Positions 1 to 8,472 of a stretch of DNA of 45,679 nucleotides are shown piece after piece (position 1 is the stretch's first letter; the number at the start of each line of letters is the position of its first letter). The stretch spans positions 1-45,679 of the forward strand of contig JAIXPW010000141.1 of NCBI GenBank assembly GCA_027485995.1. The letters run 5' to 3'. The notes under the pieces are model-generated. The model was not told the origin of the DNA. It was given only the letters and a program-made list of their open reading frames with translations, and ran no database searches. This stretch comes from Verrucomicrobiaceae bacterium (GTDB taxonomy: Bacteria > Verrucomicrobiota > Verrucomicrobiia > Verrucomicrobiales > Akkermansiaceae). The position numbers and the translations under genes are program-made.

Positions 1-963
1 CCGATGTCGCCCTTTTCGCCGTAGGCGCGTTCGGACTCGGCCTTCTGCTTGTCTTCCTCGAGCTGATAGAGCTTCGCCTTGAGGATCTCGTAGGCGAGCA
101 CGCGGTTCTGGCCCTGCGACCGCGCGGCGGTGGAGCGGATCAGGATACCGGTGGGAAGGTGGCGCAGCAACACGGCGGTCTCGACCTTGTTGACGTTCTG
201 ACCACCCTTGCCGCCGGAGCGGGTGGTGGTGATCTCGATGTCGTTCTCGTCGATCTCGATGTTGATCTCCTTTGAAATTTCCGGAGTGGCGTCGACCGAG
301 GAGAACGAGGTGTGGCGTTTTCCAGCAGAGTCGAAGGGCGAAATGCGGACCAGACGATGCACGCCGCGTTCGCTCTTCAGATAGCCGTAGGCGTAGTCGC
401 CGGTGATCTTGATGGTGGCGCTGCGCAGGCCCGCGCCGTCGCCGTCCTGCCAGTCGAGGGTTTCCACGGTGTAACCATGGCGCTCCGCCCAGCGGGTGTA
501 CATGCGGTGCAGCATCTGTGCCCAATCGCAGGCCTCGGTGCCGCCGGCTCCGGCCTGGATGATGAGGTAGCAGGGAGAAATGTCGCTCGGCTTGTCGAGC
601 AGGGTGAGCAGCTCGTAGGACGCGAGGTCCTTGCCGACGGATTCGAACTCCGCCACGGCCTCTAGCGCCATTTCGCGGTCGTCGTATTCCTTCGCCAGGG
701 AAATGCCTTCCTCCACGTCGCCGGCGCGCTTTTCGAGCTTCAGGAAGCCCTCCAGCTTCTTCTTCATCGCCGCCGCCTTCGAGCTGACGGTCTTGGCGTT
801 GTCGGAGTCGTTCCAGAACTCGGGCGAGCCCATCGATTCCTCGAGGTTCGCGATTTCGTATTCGAGGGTCGGGACGTCAAAGATACCTCCTGAGCTTCGA
901 CAAACGGCTTTTCAAGCCATCGGTGTCGAGCGCCAGGAGGTCGGCGGTGAGGATTTCGGACAT
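1..963 (-). CDS. prfB: Peptide chain release factor 2 (RF2), 3' end outside the window, needs +1 frameshift
   Basis: RF2 reads UGA and UAA stop codons and triggers peptide release on the ribosome. The frame from ATG 963 gives 28 codons and ends at TGA 879-877. The rest of RF2 continues in the +1 frame from GAC at 878 ([14 protein letters not shown]...). Seen in the second frame: the stop-codon recognition tripeptide SPF (333-341) inside [13 protein letters not shown], and the peptidyl-transferase-centre GGQ motif (198-206) inside [11 protein letters not shown]. The order of the coiled-coil N-terminal region, the SPF domain and the GGQ domain is normal. The C-terminal part runs off the left edge. 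No strong Shine-Dalgarno site precedes ATG 963. The nearest upstream gene on the same strand is 131 bp away. Identification is secure; only the exact start is slightly uncertain. Confidence 0.96.
876..891 (-). promoter_or_regulatory. Programmed +1 ribosomal frameshift site of prfB
   Basis: The minus strand reads AGGAGGTATCTTTGAC. This is the classical RF2 autoregulatory element: a Shine-Dalgarno-like AGGAGG three bases before CTT, then the in-frame stop TGA followed by C. When RF2 is scarce, the ribosome pauses at the poorly terminated UGA, slips from CUU to UUU and continues in +1. It differs from the Escherichia coli site only in AGGAGG versus AGGGGG. Confidence 0.96.
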
Positions 964-1094
964 GCGCCGGAAGAAGAAAGAAGGACGGGCAGCGTGGCAA
1001 GAGCCAAAGGCCAGCGGCGGAAAGGATTTCCCCACCGCCTGCGGGCTGGCGACGGAGTCACAGTGGGGATTAAGCCCGCCCAGGGTCCTGAATT

Positions 1095-1610
1095 TCACGG
1101 CCGGAACCTGCGAAGAAGTCGCTGAGCCAGTGAAAGCAAAAGCGGCCCGCTCTGCGCCGACCACCAATAAAGGCCGAGTGGCAGCAGGTGAGAGACGAAC
1201 AAAACACCAAAGCTCATCGAGAAGCCTCGAATTGATGGCGGAGCGCCCACTACCGCGGCGATCGAAACGAGCATCAGACAAAGCACGGCAAGGATCGCCA
1301 CGCAGATCGGAATCTGAGCAAGAATCGGGAATGCGTGACGCTTGGCAAACCACTCTGCCAAAGCGGTGGAAGGTAAGAACAGCAGCAGGCTCGCGACGCT
1401 GGCCGCGAGGAAAAAGAACAGCAGGCCAGATGGATAGGCCAGCGGGCCACCGATGCCGCCGTTTGTGAAAACGGCCCAAAGCAGGAGCGCGAAGTAAACG
1501 ATTGTCCAAATCACGCATGGAACGACGACCGTCACCAGCAGTGCGAGAAAATGACGCGCGCAAAATCCCCCGATGCGGCCTGCGGTCTGAATGGCTTGGC
1601 CTGCGTTCAT
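1095..1610 (-). CDS. Hypothetical integral membrane protein
   Basis: This 171-residue protein is not recognised. ATG 1610 is chosen because the hydrophobic pattern begins soon after it; the open frame runs further upstream but crosses non-coding sequence. Four transmembrane segments are visible: about residues 17-45 (HFLALLVTVVVPCVIW...), 55-85, 92-120 and 128-150, with short loops and a basic C-terminal tail (QRLLRRFRP) that suggests a cytoplasmic end. It lies on the same strand as prfB, 131 bp upstream of it, and is separated from the peroxidase gene behind it by an intrinsic terminator, so it is probably transcribed on its own or with prfB. There are no catalytic motifs. Confidence 0.65.
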   Translation of the reverse strand: MNAGQAIQTAGRIGGFCARHFLALLVTVVVPCVIWTIVYFALLLWAVFTNGGIGGPLAYPSGLLFFFLAASVASLLLFLPSTALAEWFAKRHAFPILAQIPICVAILAVLCLMLVSIAAVVGAPPSIRGFSMSFGVLFVSHLLPLGLYWWSAQSGPLLLSLAQRLLRRFRP

Positions 1611-1800
1611 GGGATGAGACGAGCCCGCCAACCAAGGCTTGGCAAAGACCTGATCGTGATGATTCGCGCGGCTTTCGCGTTCATGCAGACAGACTGACCG
1701 AAACGTCCTTCCATGCAATTTCCGAAACAGGGTCGCCTCCAGAAGGTGTCGGACTCCTTGAAAACACAAAGGGATGACGGCGAGCAGATGATGGGATCCG

Positions 1801-1837
1801 AAAAAATCCCCGCAAGCCGGGTGACCAGCTTGCGGGG
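1801..1837 (-). terminator. Intrinsic terminator of the peroxidase gene
   Basis: A perfect 10-bp stem (CCCCGCAAGC 1808-1817 with GCTTGCGGGG 1828-1837) encloses a 10-nt loop. On the minus strand it is followed at once by ATTTTTT (1807-1801). It lies 23 bp after the peroxidase stop codon. Confidence 0.9.
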
Positions 1838-1860
1838 TGGAGGGAGCATTCCGGGGAGAA

Positions 1861-3801
1861 TCAACGCCTTCCGGGGCGGGGCTGGAAGGTGATCCGCACG
1901 GACTTCTGGCCGACGGTCGGCGTGGCGGTTCCGGTGGATTCGTCGAAGGTCGAGCGATGGGTGGGGATGACCTGGGTGCCGGTGCTGTTGGGATCGAAGG
2001 ACGGATCACCGGTGGGGACCGCTATGTTGAAGACCGTGGTGCCGGTGGTGGTCAGTCCCAGGTCGTGGTCGATGAACTGGCCCCAACCGTAAACCCAGCT
2101 CGACATCAGCCGGGCGTTGGCGAAGGGCGTGGTCAGCTCGGAGACGGAGTTGCTGATGAGGCGTGGGCTTGGACGATCCTCGCCGCTCGGTGCGGAAACC
2201 CCGTCGGCATAGGCGGCGGGAGCGATGCGCAGCAGGTCGGCACCGGCGGCTCCCCAGGTGAAATGGAACGGATTGTTACCAGATCCATCGTAGCTGGCGG
2301 GTGGCATGCCGGAGTCCGGACCCTGATAGAGCACGGCGGGCAGCGAACCGGCCTTCGCAGTCAATCCTGCCAGCGTCTTGTCCGGATCGAAGAAGAACAC
2401 GTTGTCCTGGAGCTTGGTGATGCTGGTGTTCCGCCGGATGATGTCGGACAGGCGGGTGGTGTTCAGCGCCGCGAGCTGGCGGCCGAAGAAGTTGCGCTCA
2501 TACCAGTTGCTGTCGCCATCGCGGCTGCGCTCGAACTGATCGACGAGGATGCGTCGGAAAGTCGGGCCGACGCTGGATCCCGGCACATGATCCTCGGCGA
2601 GTCCGGCGACCCAGAGGTCCATGGATTTCACATCGCCATAGAGCGCGGTGAGGCTTGCCTGGAGCGTGGGGTTCTTCGTGATTTCGGAAATGCTTTTCAC
2701 CGGCGGCAGGCCATAGGCGAGACGGACCGTATTGTAATCGGCGAGGCCGTGGTCACGACCGCGCTGGATGTTGAGCGAGGCGAGGTCGAGTCCACCGGCA
2801 CCGGGAGGGCCGAAGAGGAAGTCACGCAGGCCGGGGACAATCTGGGTATCGACCTCCTGGGCGACATCGGTGGCGAGGTATTTCAAAGTCGAATCGGGTC
2901 CGAGTTGCTTGAGGGGTTGAGGATTGAAAAAGGCGAAGGCGAGCTCCAGTCCGTCGGCGATTTCCTCACCGTCGTTGTCGAGGAACTCGATGTCGTCATT
3001 CACCAGCGTATGTCCGATGCGGAAGGCCGCGGTGGTGAACTCGGTGGCCATGCCGGCGTTCACGTCCGGACGGTATCCGGTGTAGCGGCGGAGTGGATTC
3101 GGGCCGAGCAAGGCGGGCAGGAACTCGCGGTAGGTGATCACCTGGATCTCGGCGATGACGAGCCTGCGGGTGCGTTGATAGATCTGCTCATCTGTCAGGC
3201 GCGGATTGGCCGCGGAGATGGCGGCGGCGAGCTGGTTGTGCTCGCGCAGGAAGAGCGTCTGGATGGAGGCGAGCTCAGGGTTTTCATTCGCGCGGACATC
3301 CCCGGCGAGGAAGAGCTGGTCATCGGGAAAGAAGTGCGCGTCGTTGGCATTGGCGAGGCCCTCCGTGTTGAGCGGCAGCAGGTTTCCCGGGCTGGTTTTC
3401 AACTGGCCACCCTGGAAGGTCCGGAGCGCCCGGGCGCGGGCCTCATCGGAGCCGTAGACCATGGAGCCGTCGAGATAGGCCGAGATTTCGGTGATCTGCT
3501 GGCGGGGATTCGGCGTGCTGGCCTTGAGCGTGAAATCGTTGTTGCCCGGGCTGAGGCTCACGGGGACAGAGAAGTTCCCTCGTGGGTCGAGAAGCAAGGG
3601 TTTGCCGTTGAGGGTGGCCGTGATCTGGGACGACGCATAGATGTCGTGGCTGACCTTGCCTCGAAGAACGGTATGGGGCGTTCCAACGACCGTACCGTTG
3701 GAGGGATTCACGTTGCTGAACGAAGCCGTAGGTGCGGCATTCGCGAGGGTGGACACCAGCGGACTGGCGACAACAAGCGCTGTTTTGAGGATTGGGTTCA
3801 T
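1861..3801 (-). CDS. Secreted animal-type haem peroxidase with circularly permuted catalytic domain
   Basis: This is a 646-residue exported haem peroxidase of the animal (peroxidase-cyclooxygenase) superfamily, expected to oxidise halides or organic donors with H2O2 outside the cytoplasm. ATG 3801 is used because a signal peptide (about residues 1-22) follows it. Residues 23-97 look like an Ig-like beta domain. Residues 98-470 are the part that is normally C-terminal: NPRQQITEISAYLDG, GDVRANENPEL (distal Arg170, haem-ester Glu173), AAFRIGHTL (proximal His264), LNIQRGRDHG, ending in LQDNVFF. Residues 503-625 are the part that is normally N-terminal: YDGSGNN, WGAAG, RPSPRLISNSV and WGQFIDHDLGL (Gln575, Asp578, distal His579, Asp580), then PTGDPSFDP. 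All key residues are present but the halves are swapped. The two ends match the canonical junction (...TGT / NPRQQ...). A terminator follows. Confidence 0.9.
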   Translation of the reverse strand: MNPILKTALVVASPLVSTLANAAPTASFSNVNPSNGTVVGTPHTVLRGKVSHDIYASSQITATLNGKPLLLDPRGNFSVPVSLSPGNNDFTLKASTPNPRQQITEISAYLDGSMVYGSDEARARALRTFQGGQLKTSPGNLLPLNTEGLANANDAHFFPDDQLFLAGDVRANENPELASIQTLFLREHNQLAAAISAANPRLTDEQIYQRTRRLVIAEIQVITYREFLPALLGPNPLRRYTGYRPDVNAGMATEFTTAAFRIGHTLVNDDIEFLDNDGEEIADGLELAFAFFNPQPLKQLGPDSTLKYLATDVAQEVDTQIVPGLRDFLFGPPGAGGLDLASLNIQRGRDHGLADYNTVRLAYGLPPVKSISEITKNPTLQASLTALYGDVKSMDLWVAGLAEDHVPGSSVGPTFRRILVDQFERSRDGDSNWYERNFFGRQLAALNTTRLSDIIRRNTSITKLQDNVFFFDPDKTLAGLTAKAGSLPAVLYQGPDSGMPPASYDGSGNNPFHFTWGAAGADLLRIAPAAYADGVSAPSGEDRPSPRLISNSVSELTTPFANARLMSSWVYGWGQFIDHDLGLTTTGTTVFNIAVPTGDPSFDPNSTGTQVIPTHRSTFDESTGTATPTVGQKSVRITFQPRPGRR

Positions 3802-3910
3802 GGAATGTAGCCTTGTTGGGCTATGGTCCACATCCCATCGCGGGCGTGTTAAATCCGTGTGTTGGAAAGCACGGAGAATTGTGAAGGCAGGGTAAAAGTT
3901 CCCCCACCTC

Positions 3911-4693
3911 TCAGGGCGCTGCCGGTGGTGGCTCGGGTGCCTTTTCGCGCAGCGGCAGGACCTTCAGCGGCTGCCTCGGCTGCTCGCCATCGGCTCGGTA
4001 GACCATCAGTTCGCCACGCTCGCCCTGGTTCTGGACGATGGCGCTTGAGTAGATCCGCTTGGCGTTTCCGGAGGCATCGATCCACGCGATTTGCACCGGC
4101 ACATCACGTCCCACGGGCAGCGATATCAGATGAACCTTTCCCGGAGTCAGTGCGATCTTTTCCTCGCCGATGATGAAGCGGATCTCGACCGGGGAAATGT
4201 TGGAGAGCCGGAGTTTTCCCGCGTTGAATTCCGGACCATCCGGTAGCAACAGCCAGCGCGGCTTGTCCCAGAGTTTGCCCGGCTCACGCCAGACCAGTGC
4301 CATCACGTTGCCGGTTTCGGGAAGGGTCAGGTTCATCCAAGGCTGGGCCGTCGGACTGTCCTCGGGCCGACGAACGGCGATCGGTTCGACCCCGTTCGGC
4401 AGGCCTACGGCCAGGGAAATCCGGCCGAGGGAAAGCTGCACCGATGGCACCGCGAGCTTGCCAACTGTTAGGCTGACCTCGCGCGGCGGAATGCTGCCGA
4501 CGGGTGGCTCCAGTTCATAACGCACGCCATCGCGAATCTCCTGACGAAATGGTGGCGATTCTCCGAGCGGCAAAAACCGGATCGTTCGCGGATGCTTCTT
4601 TTCCTTCTCCTTTTCCGGCTCACCGTGAACAGGCAGCACGAGGGCCACGATCAGAAGCAGGTGACAAAGCAGAGGGGTGAGGGAAAAAGGCAT
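3911..4693 (-). CDS. Secreted hypothetical protein, partner of Verru_Chthon A
   Basis: This 260-residue protein is not recognised. ATG 4693 is chosen because it begins a clear signal peptide (MPFSLTPLLCHLLLIVALVL...), cleaved probably after VHG near residue 24. The mature part starts with a charged linker (EPEKEKEKKHPRT), continues as beta-rich sequence without transmembrane segments and ends in a proline-rich tail (KAPEPPPAAP). It starts 14 bp after the stop of the large Verru_Chthon A gene on the same strand, so the two form an operon. The second Verru_Chthon A gene in this window is also followed directly by a secreted protein of similar size (43836-44555). The shared arrangement suggests a common role with the pseudopilin apparatus, but I see no clear sequence similarity. 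Confidence 0.75.
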   Translation of the reverse strand: MPFSLTPLLCHLLLIVALVLPVHGEPEKEKEKKHPRTIRFLPLGESPPFRQEIRDGVRYELEPPVGSIPPREVSLTVGKLAVPSVQLSLGRISLAVGLPNGVEPIAVRRPEDSPTAQPWMNLTLPETGNVMALVWREPGKLWDKPRWLLLPDGPEFNAGKLRLSNISPVEIRFIIGEEKIALTPGKVHLISLPVGRDVPVQIAWIDASGNAKRIYSSAIVQNQGERGELMVYRADGEQPRQPLKVLPLREKAPEPPPAAP

Positions 4694-4707
4694 GCACGGA
4701 TGGTCTG

Positions 4708-7700
4708 TTAGATCTCCTCGCGCTTCAACCATCGGAAGGACTTCACGATGAAGCGACGTCCGAAATCACCCGACTTCCCTGCGTCGGCGGAGTTGAGCCC
4801 CGACTCATCCGGCTTGAGCGGCTCCGGTGTGCGCTGGACGATGGCCTCGCACCAGGCGCGGGCGCGGATGGTGCCGGAGGAATCCGCCGAATCTCCATAG
4901 GCGCGGATCACGAAGGTGTCCGAGCGCGCATTGAGCATCGGCCCGAGCACTTGCAACACATCTCCCTGGGTGAGATAGGCTGGGGCTCCCCAGGCCTTCG
5001 ACGTTGGCTTCAGCGTCTGCTCCATTCGGGTGGCATCGCGGACCTTGTCGGGATGCGAGTAGTCAGGCAGGGACTTCGAATTGTCCAACGGATAGGCTGC
5101 ATCAAAGGCCGAGTTCAGCCCAGCCGCATCAATGGCGGCCTGCAGCGGCCCCATGCGCCCGGTGGCATCATCGGCGAGGCGGCGATTCACGAAGTCCGCG
5201 AGCGAGAGGAAGGGCGCGCGCTTCCGAACCTCGACGACGATGGCTCTGGCCAGGCGATCGATCTCCCCGTCCGTGAGCACGCGCTCCCCATTCCAGGCAG
5301 AGCCGTCGTTGGGCGAATCTCCTGAAGTCCAGGAATTGCCCGGCGCGGAGAGCACCCGTGGAAACCTCACCTTCCCATCCGGCGAGGCGGCGCGGGCCCC
5401 GGAGAGCACAGCCTTCCAGGCTTCGACGCTGAGCGAGTTGACGTTGAAGGCACCGTCCAGGACCAATCGTGACGCAGCGAGATGAAGATCACGAAGATCC
5501 TCAGCGTCCGTCACCTTTCCCGAGGTGGAGTTCAGACGCAGCCTGCCATTTGGCAGCGGATTCTCGGCGGGATTTTTGACAAAAGCCTCCGCCTTTGCCT
5601 GGTCGGCACCCGAGAGGAAAAACGCGTCCCACAAACTACGGTTCACCTCGTAGGACAGATCGTAGACGAGATTGTCCGTGGCGGGATAGTCCTGGAAAAT
5701 CGCCCGACCTTGTTGGGCCCAGGCGTCGCGAGTCGTGCCGCGCTGGACATCCGTCGAGCTGCCGATCGCGTCGGCCGAAAAGCCGCCGACCGCCGCTTCC
5801 GACGCATCCGAGAAAAGCGGCGCGGTCCTCGCGAGGCCGGTCGATTTCCCAGTCGGCCCGCGTGGATCGGCGAGCGATTGGCCGACGGCATACGAGGGAT
5901 GCCAGACGAACTCGGAGAGCTTGGCGTGCTGGAACTGCCCGATCGAGATCACCCCGGTCCCACTGCGCGGCACGTCGAAGAGCACGATGGGCCCGGATGC
6001 CTCCTGCGGCGTGCCGAAGGGATTCCCGTGATAGCGCCCATCGCGATACACCGGCATCTGGTCCTGCCAGGAAACCGCCTGATCATAGAGGTCACGGGTG
6101 TAGGCTCCGAAAAACCAGGGGCCACCGGCCGAGCCCGATTTCGGGAGCGTCCCGGCAAGATTGTCCCATGGCGTCCGCGCGACATAGGAGGCACGTGCGT
6201 TCCAGTTGCCGAGCAGGGCATCCTCGAAATGCGGAGTGCCATTGAGCGAACCGGAGTTCACCAGATTGGATCGCGTCTCGGTGTGCCAGCGCAGCCGGAT
6301 GCCTTCCCGCGTGCGAACGTTCGGAGCGAAAGTAGCCCTCGGATCGACGGTGGCAGTCTCCTCGACCGGCATCTTCTGGTTCGTGCTCCAGGCAATCCTC
6401 GGCTCGCGTCCGGCCCCATATTGCAGCGAAGCGGACACCACGGAGATCTGAGGCAGGGCATCGAAATCCTCAAAGGTGACATTGCTCGCGGTCCCGAGCT
6501 TTTTCAGGATCACGCGGGAGTCATCGCCCTGGTTGGCGATGCCTCCCGATTTCCAGGCAGTCGTCGGAGCAAACCAGTAGTTGATTGGGATGAAGCTGAA
6601 GCCGCCGTCCACCTCGTTATTGGACATGTAGTAGTTCTTCGATGGGTCCGGGCTGGTTTCGCAGCTCAGGACATTCTTCTCCAGGGCGTAGGATTCGCTG
6701 ACTCCGGGGATCGGGCGGTCATACTCGGCGGCCTTTCCCGGACTGAAAACAAGGCACTCACCCGGCTTGAACTTGGTCTTTGGCAGGGAAAAATAGAAAC
6801 ATCCGATGTAGGGATCCTTGTAGCCTTCGCTTTCAAGGATCGACCCCCCGGCAGGTGTGAAGTTCGAGCTGCGTCCGCCTTCGAACCAGATCCACTGGGC
6901 AATGTATCTGAGATTCATGTTGGGAGGATAATAGATCTCCGTCCACATCTCCTGTCTCCCGTTTCCCTGGATCATCGCGATCGTGGGGTCGAGTTCGAGT
7001 TCCACGTTGTAGGGATTCCACAGAACGATCCTCGGATAAAGGTGAAGCCGGACCTGGTAAGGCCTGCTCGGTTGGAGGCCTCCCGGCTGCGCGCCGACCC
7101 GGTGCCAACTCATCGTGAACGAAAGCGTCCCCTCGACCAGGGTCGGCACCAGATTCGGGGCATCAAGCGAACCAATGGCCGCCGGAGTGAGATTGCTGAG
7201 GGCGAGCGCGTTCGACTGCGAGACACGCGGCGAGTCTTCGGATTTTGGCAGGACCGCTGCCACGTTGTTTCCGCTGAATGGCACGGCTTCGCGCGCCCAT
7301 TTCCTCAGGAGTCCGAATTTCGGCGAAGTGAAACGGTGTCGAGTGGAGCCCCAGTCGAGTCCATCGCGCGTCGCCGCCGCCTCATTTGCCGGGCCGACGA
7401 GATTGTCACTGTCGGAGAGCCCGGGCAGTCCCTCGCGATCGGCGATCCTTCCCTCGCTGTTGAGAAAGGCTGTTAGATCGCGCTTAAGGCCGCCGGCTTC
7501 CATGTCCGCGAGCACTCCCACCGAGTGGACGGTGAAATCATGAAAGCGGGTGCGGTCCCAGTCCTTTACTGAGAGGCGACGGGTCGAGTCCGTGATGAGC
7601 TTGCGCTTTTCGTCGGCCTCGACTGGACCGCCGATGAGCGAGGTGTCCGCTTCCTGGGAGATCATCCGGCGGAACCATCCGCCATCGCCGGGCTTGTTGG

Positions 7701-8343
7701 CGTCCGCCAGCTTTCCTTCGAAGGCATCGGGCGTGGAAAGGTTCGCCTTCACTCCCAGATCTCCGACCCACCAGGCATAGCCGCCCGCTTCAGGCTTCCC
7801 GGTGTTCACGAGCATCCGCTTCGCCGCGACCCGACGGCCTGCCGGATCGTCGCGACTGCTGACCAGCTCGATCGCCTCCTCCGCCGCGATCTCGGAGCGC
7901 GGGGAAACGCCGCCGCTGGCGAGCCAGGTCAGGGCCGAGGTTTCGCGGTCCGGATTGGTCAGGCGGGAGTCAGTCAGTCCGCCGTTGCCATCGTCGCGCT
8001 TGAGCAGTGGTTTACCGTCGGTGGCGCGCGTGTTCCAGACACCGGTCCAGTGGGGATTCGGGATCGCCTCGTCCAGCAAAGCCGCCTCGGCGGTCGCACG
8101 CGTGTCGGGTCCGGCGTAGCGTTGCAGGTCGCCGATCGCCAGCATCAAGGATAGCCGCGCCTTGGCCCGGGCCTCCGCCTCGTAGTTCGTTCCGCTGGTG
8201 CGCCTCAGTTCGATCGTGGCCAGGGTCATCAACCCGATGCCGAGGACCATCAGCAGCGCCATCGCGAGCATCGACGCCACCAGCGCGAACCCGGTGGGGC
8301 GGTTGGCCATGCCCTTGCGGGGAATGGAGGAGCTGGAATTCAT
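4708..8343 (-). CDS. Verru_Chthon cassette protein A, orphan copy
   Basis: This large (1211 aa from ATG 8343; ATG 8310 is also possible) membrane-anchored pseudopilin-like protein is of the Verru_Chthon cassette A family, found in Verrucomicrobia with pilin-like partners B, C and D. A short basic leader ends in RPTG, followed by a hydrophobic prepilin/PilX-like segment (FALVASMLAMALLMVLGIGL), then a helical stalk and about 1100 extracytoplasmic residues. The N-terminal region resembles PilX: prepilin-peptidase cleavage would fall at G18/F19, but Glu at +5 is absent. The C-terminal region contains typical A-family features such as SLADFVNRRL and a final domain with IRARAWCEAIVQR. Unlike the second locus, no B, C or D gene is adjacent. 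A secreted protein gene follows after 14 bp. The protein is rich in Trp, Asn and Pro, as expected for a secreted assembly. Confidence 0.87.
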   Translation of the reverse strand: MNSSSSIPRKGMANRPTGFALVASMLAMALLMVLGIGLMTLATIELRRTSGTNYEAEARAKARLSLMLAIGDLQRYAGPDTRATAEAALLDEAIPNPHWTGVWNTRATDGKPLLKRDDGNGGLTDSRLTNPDRETSALTWLASGGVSPRSEIAAEEAIELVSSRDDPAGRRVAAKRMLVNTGKPEAGGYAWWVGDLGVKANLSTPDAFEGKLADANKPGDGGWFRRMISQEADTSLIGGPVEADEKRKLITDSTRRLSVKDWDRTRFHDFTVHSVGVLADMEAGGLKRDLTAFLNSEGRIADREGLPGLSDSDNLVGPANEAAATRDGLDWGSTRHRFTSPKFGLLRKWAREAVPFSGNNVAAVLPKSEDSPRVSQSNALALSNLTPAAIGSLDAPNLVPTLVEGTLSFTMSWHRVGAQPGGLQPSRPYQVRLHLYPRIVLWNPYNVELELDPTIAMIQGNGRQEMWTEIYYPPNMNLRYIAQWIWFEGGRSSNFTPAGGSILESEGYKDPYIGCFYFSLPKTKFKPGECLVFSPGKAAEYDRPIPGVSESYALEKNVLSCETSPDPSKNYYMSNNEVDGGFSFIPINYWFAPTTAWKSGGIANQGDDSRVILKKLGTASNVTFEDFDALPQISVVSASLQYGAGREPRIAWSTNQKMPVEETATVDPRATFAPNVRTREGIRLRWHTETRSNLVNSGSLNGTPHFEDALLGNWNARASYVARTPWDNLAGTLPKSGSAGGPWFFGAYTRDLYDQAVSWQDQMPVYRDGRYHGNPFGTPQEASGPIVLFDVPRSGTGVISIGQFQHAKLSEFVWHPSYAVGQSLADPRGPTGKSTGLARTAPLFSDASEAAVGGFSADAIGSSTDVQRGTTRDAWAQQGRAIFQDYPATDNLVYDLSYEVNRSLWDAFFLSGADQAKAEAFVKNPAENPLPNGRLRLNSTSGKVTDAEDLRDLHLAASRLVLDGAFNVNSLSVEAWKAVLSGARAASPDGKVRFPRVLSAPGNSWTSGDSPNDGSAWNGERVLTDGEIDRLARAIVVEVRKRAPFLSLADFVNRRLADDATGRMGPLQAAIDAAGLNSAFDAAYPLDNSKSLPDYSHPDKVRDATRMEQTLKPTSKAWGAPAYLTQGDVLQVLGPMLNARSDTFVIRAYGDSADSSGTIRARAWCEAIVQRTPEPLKPDESGLNSADAGKSGDFGRRFIVKSFRWLKREEI

Positions 8344-8472
8344 GAATCCACGGGAAAGGCGCGGACCTGCCACACAGCAAGCCGCAGTCCATTTGTGCAC
8401 ATGGGAATGGCATTTCGCAAGCAGTCGCTCCACATGGGCCTATTCTTCCAATCTCCGGTCCTCCCCTGCGGG

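Noticed and set aside
1607..1864. An 85-codon minus-strand frame overlapping the start of the membrane protein by ATGA
   Set aside because: It begins inside the peroxidase terminator and codon use is poor, so the apparent coupling is chance.
1837..3810. A 657-codon plus-strand open frame
   Set aside because: It is the antisense shadow of the peroxidase gene; its product has no recognisable domain and is Gly/Glu/Arg-rich, as expected from high-GC complementary frames.
5482..7476. A 664-codon plus-strand open frame
   Set aside because: It is the shadow of the Verru_Chthon A gene on the minus strand, with Arg/Gly-rich composition and no domain.
8377..8391. A sigma-54-like element before the orphan Verru_Chthon A gene
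   Set aside because: Only 8 of 11 fixed bases match, so it is mentioned as a hint and not listed as a feature.
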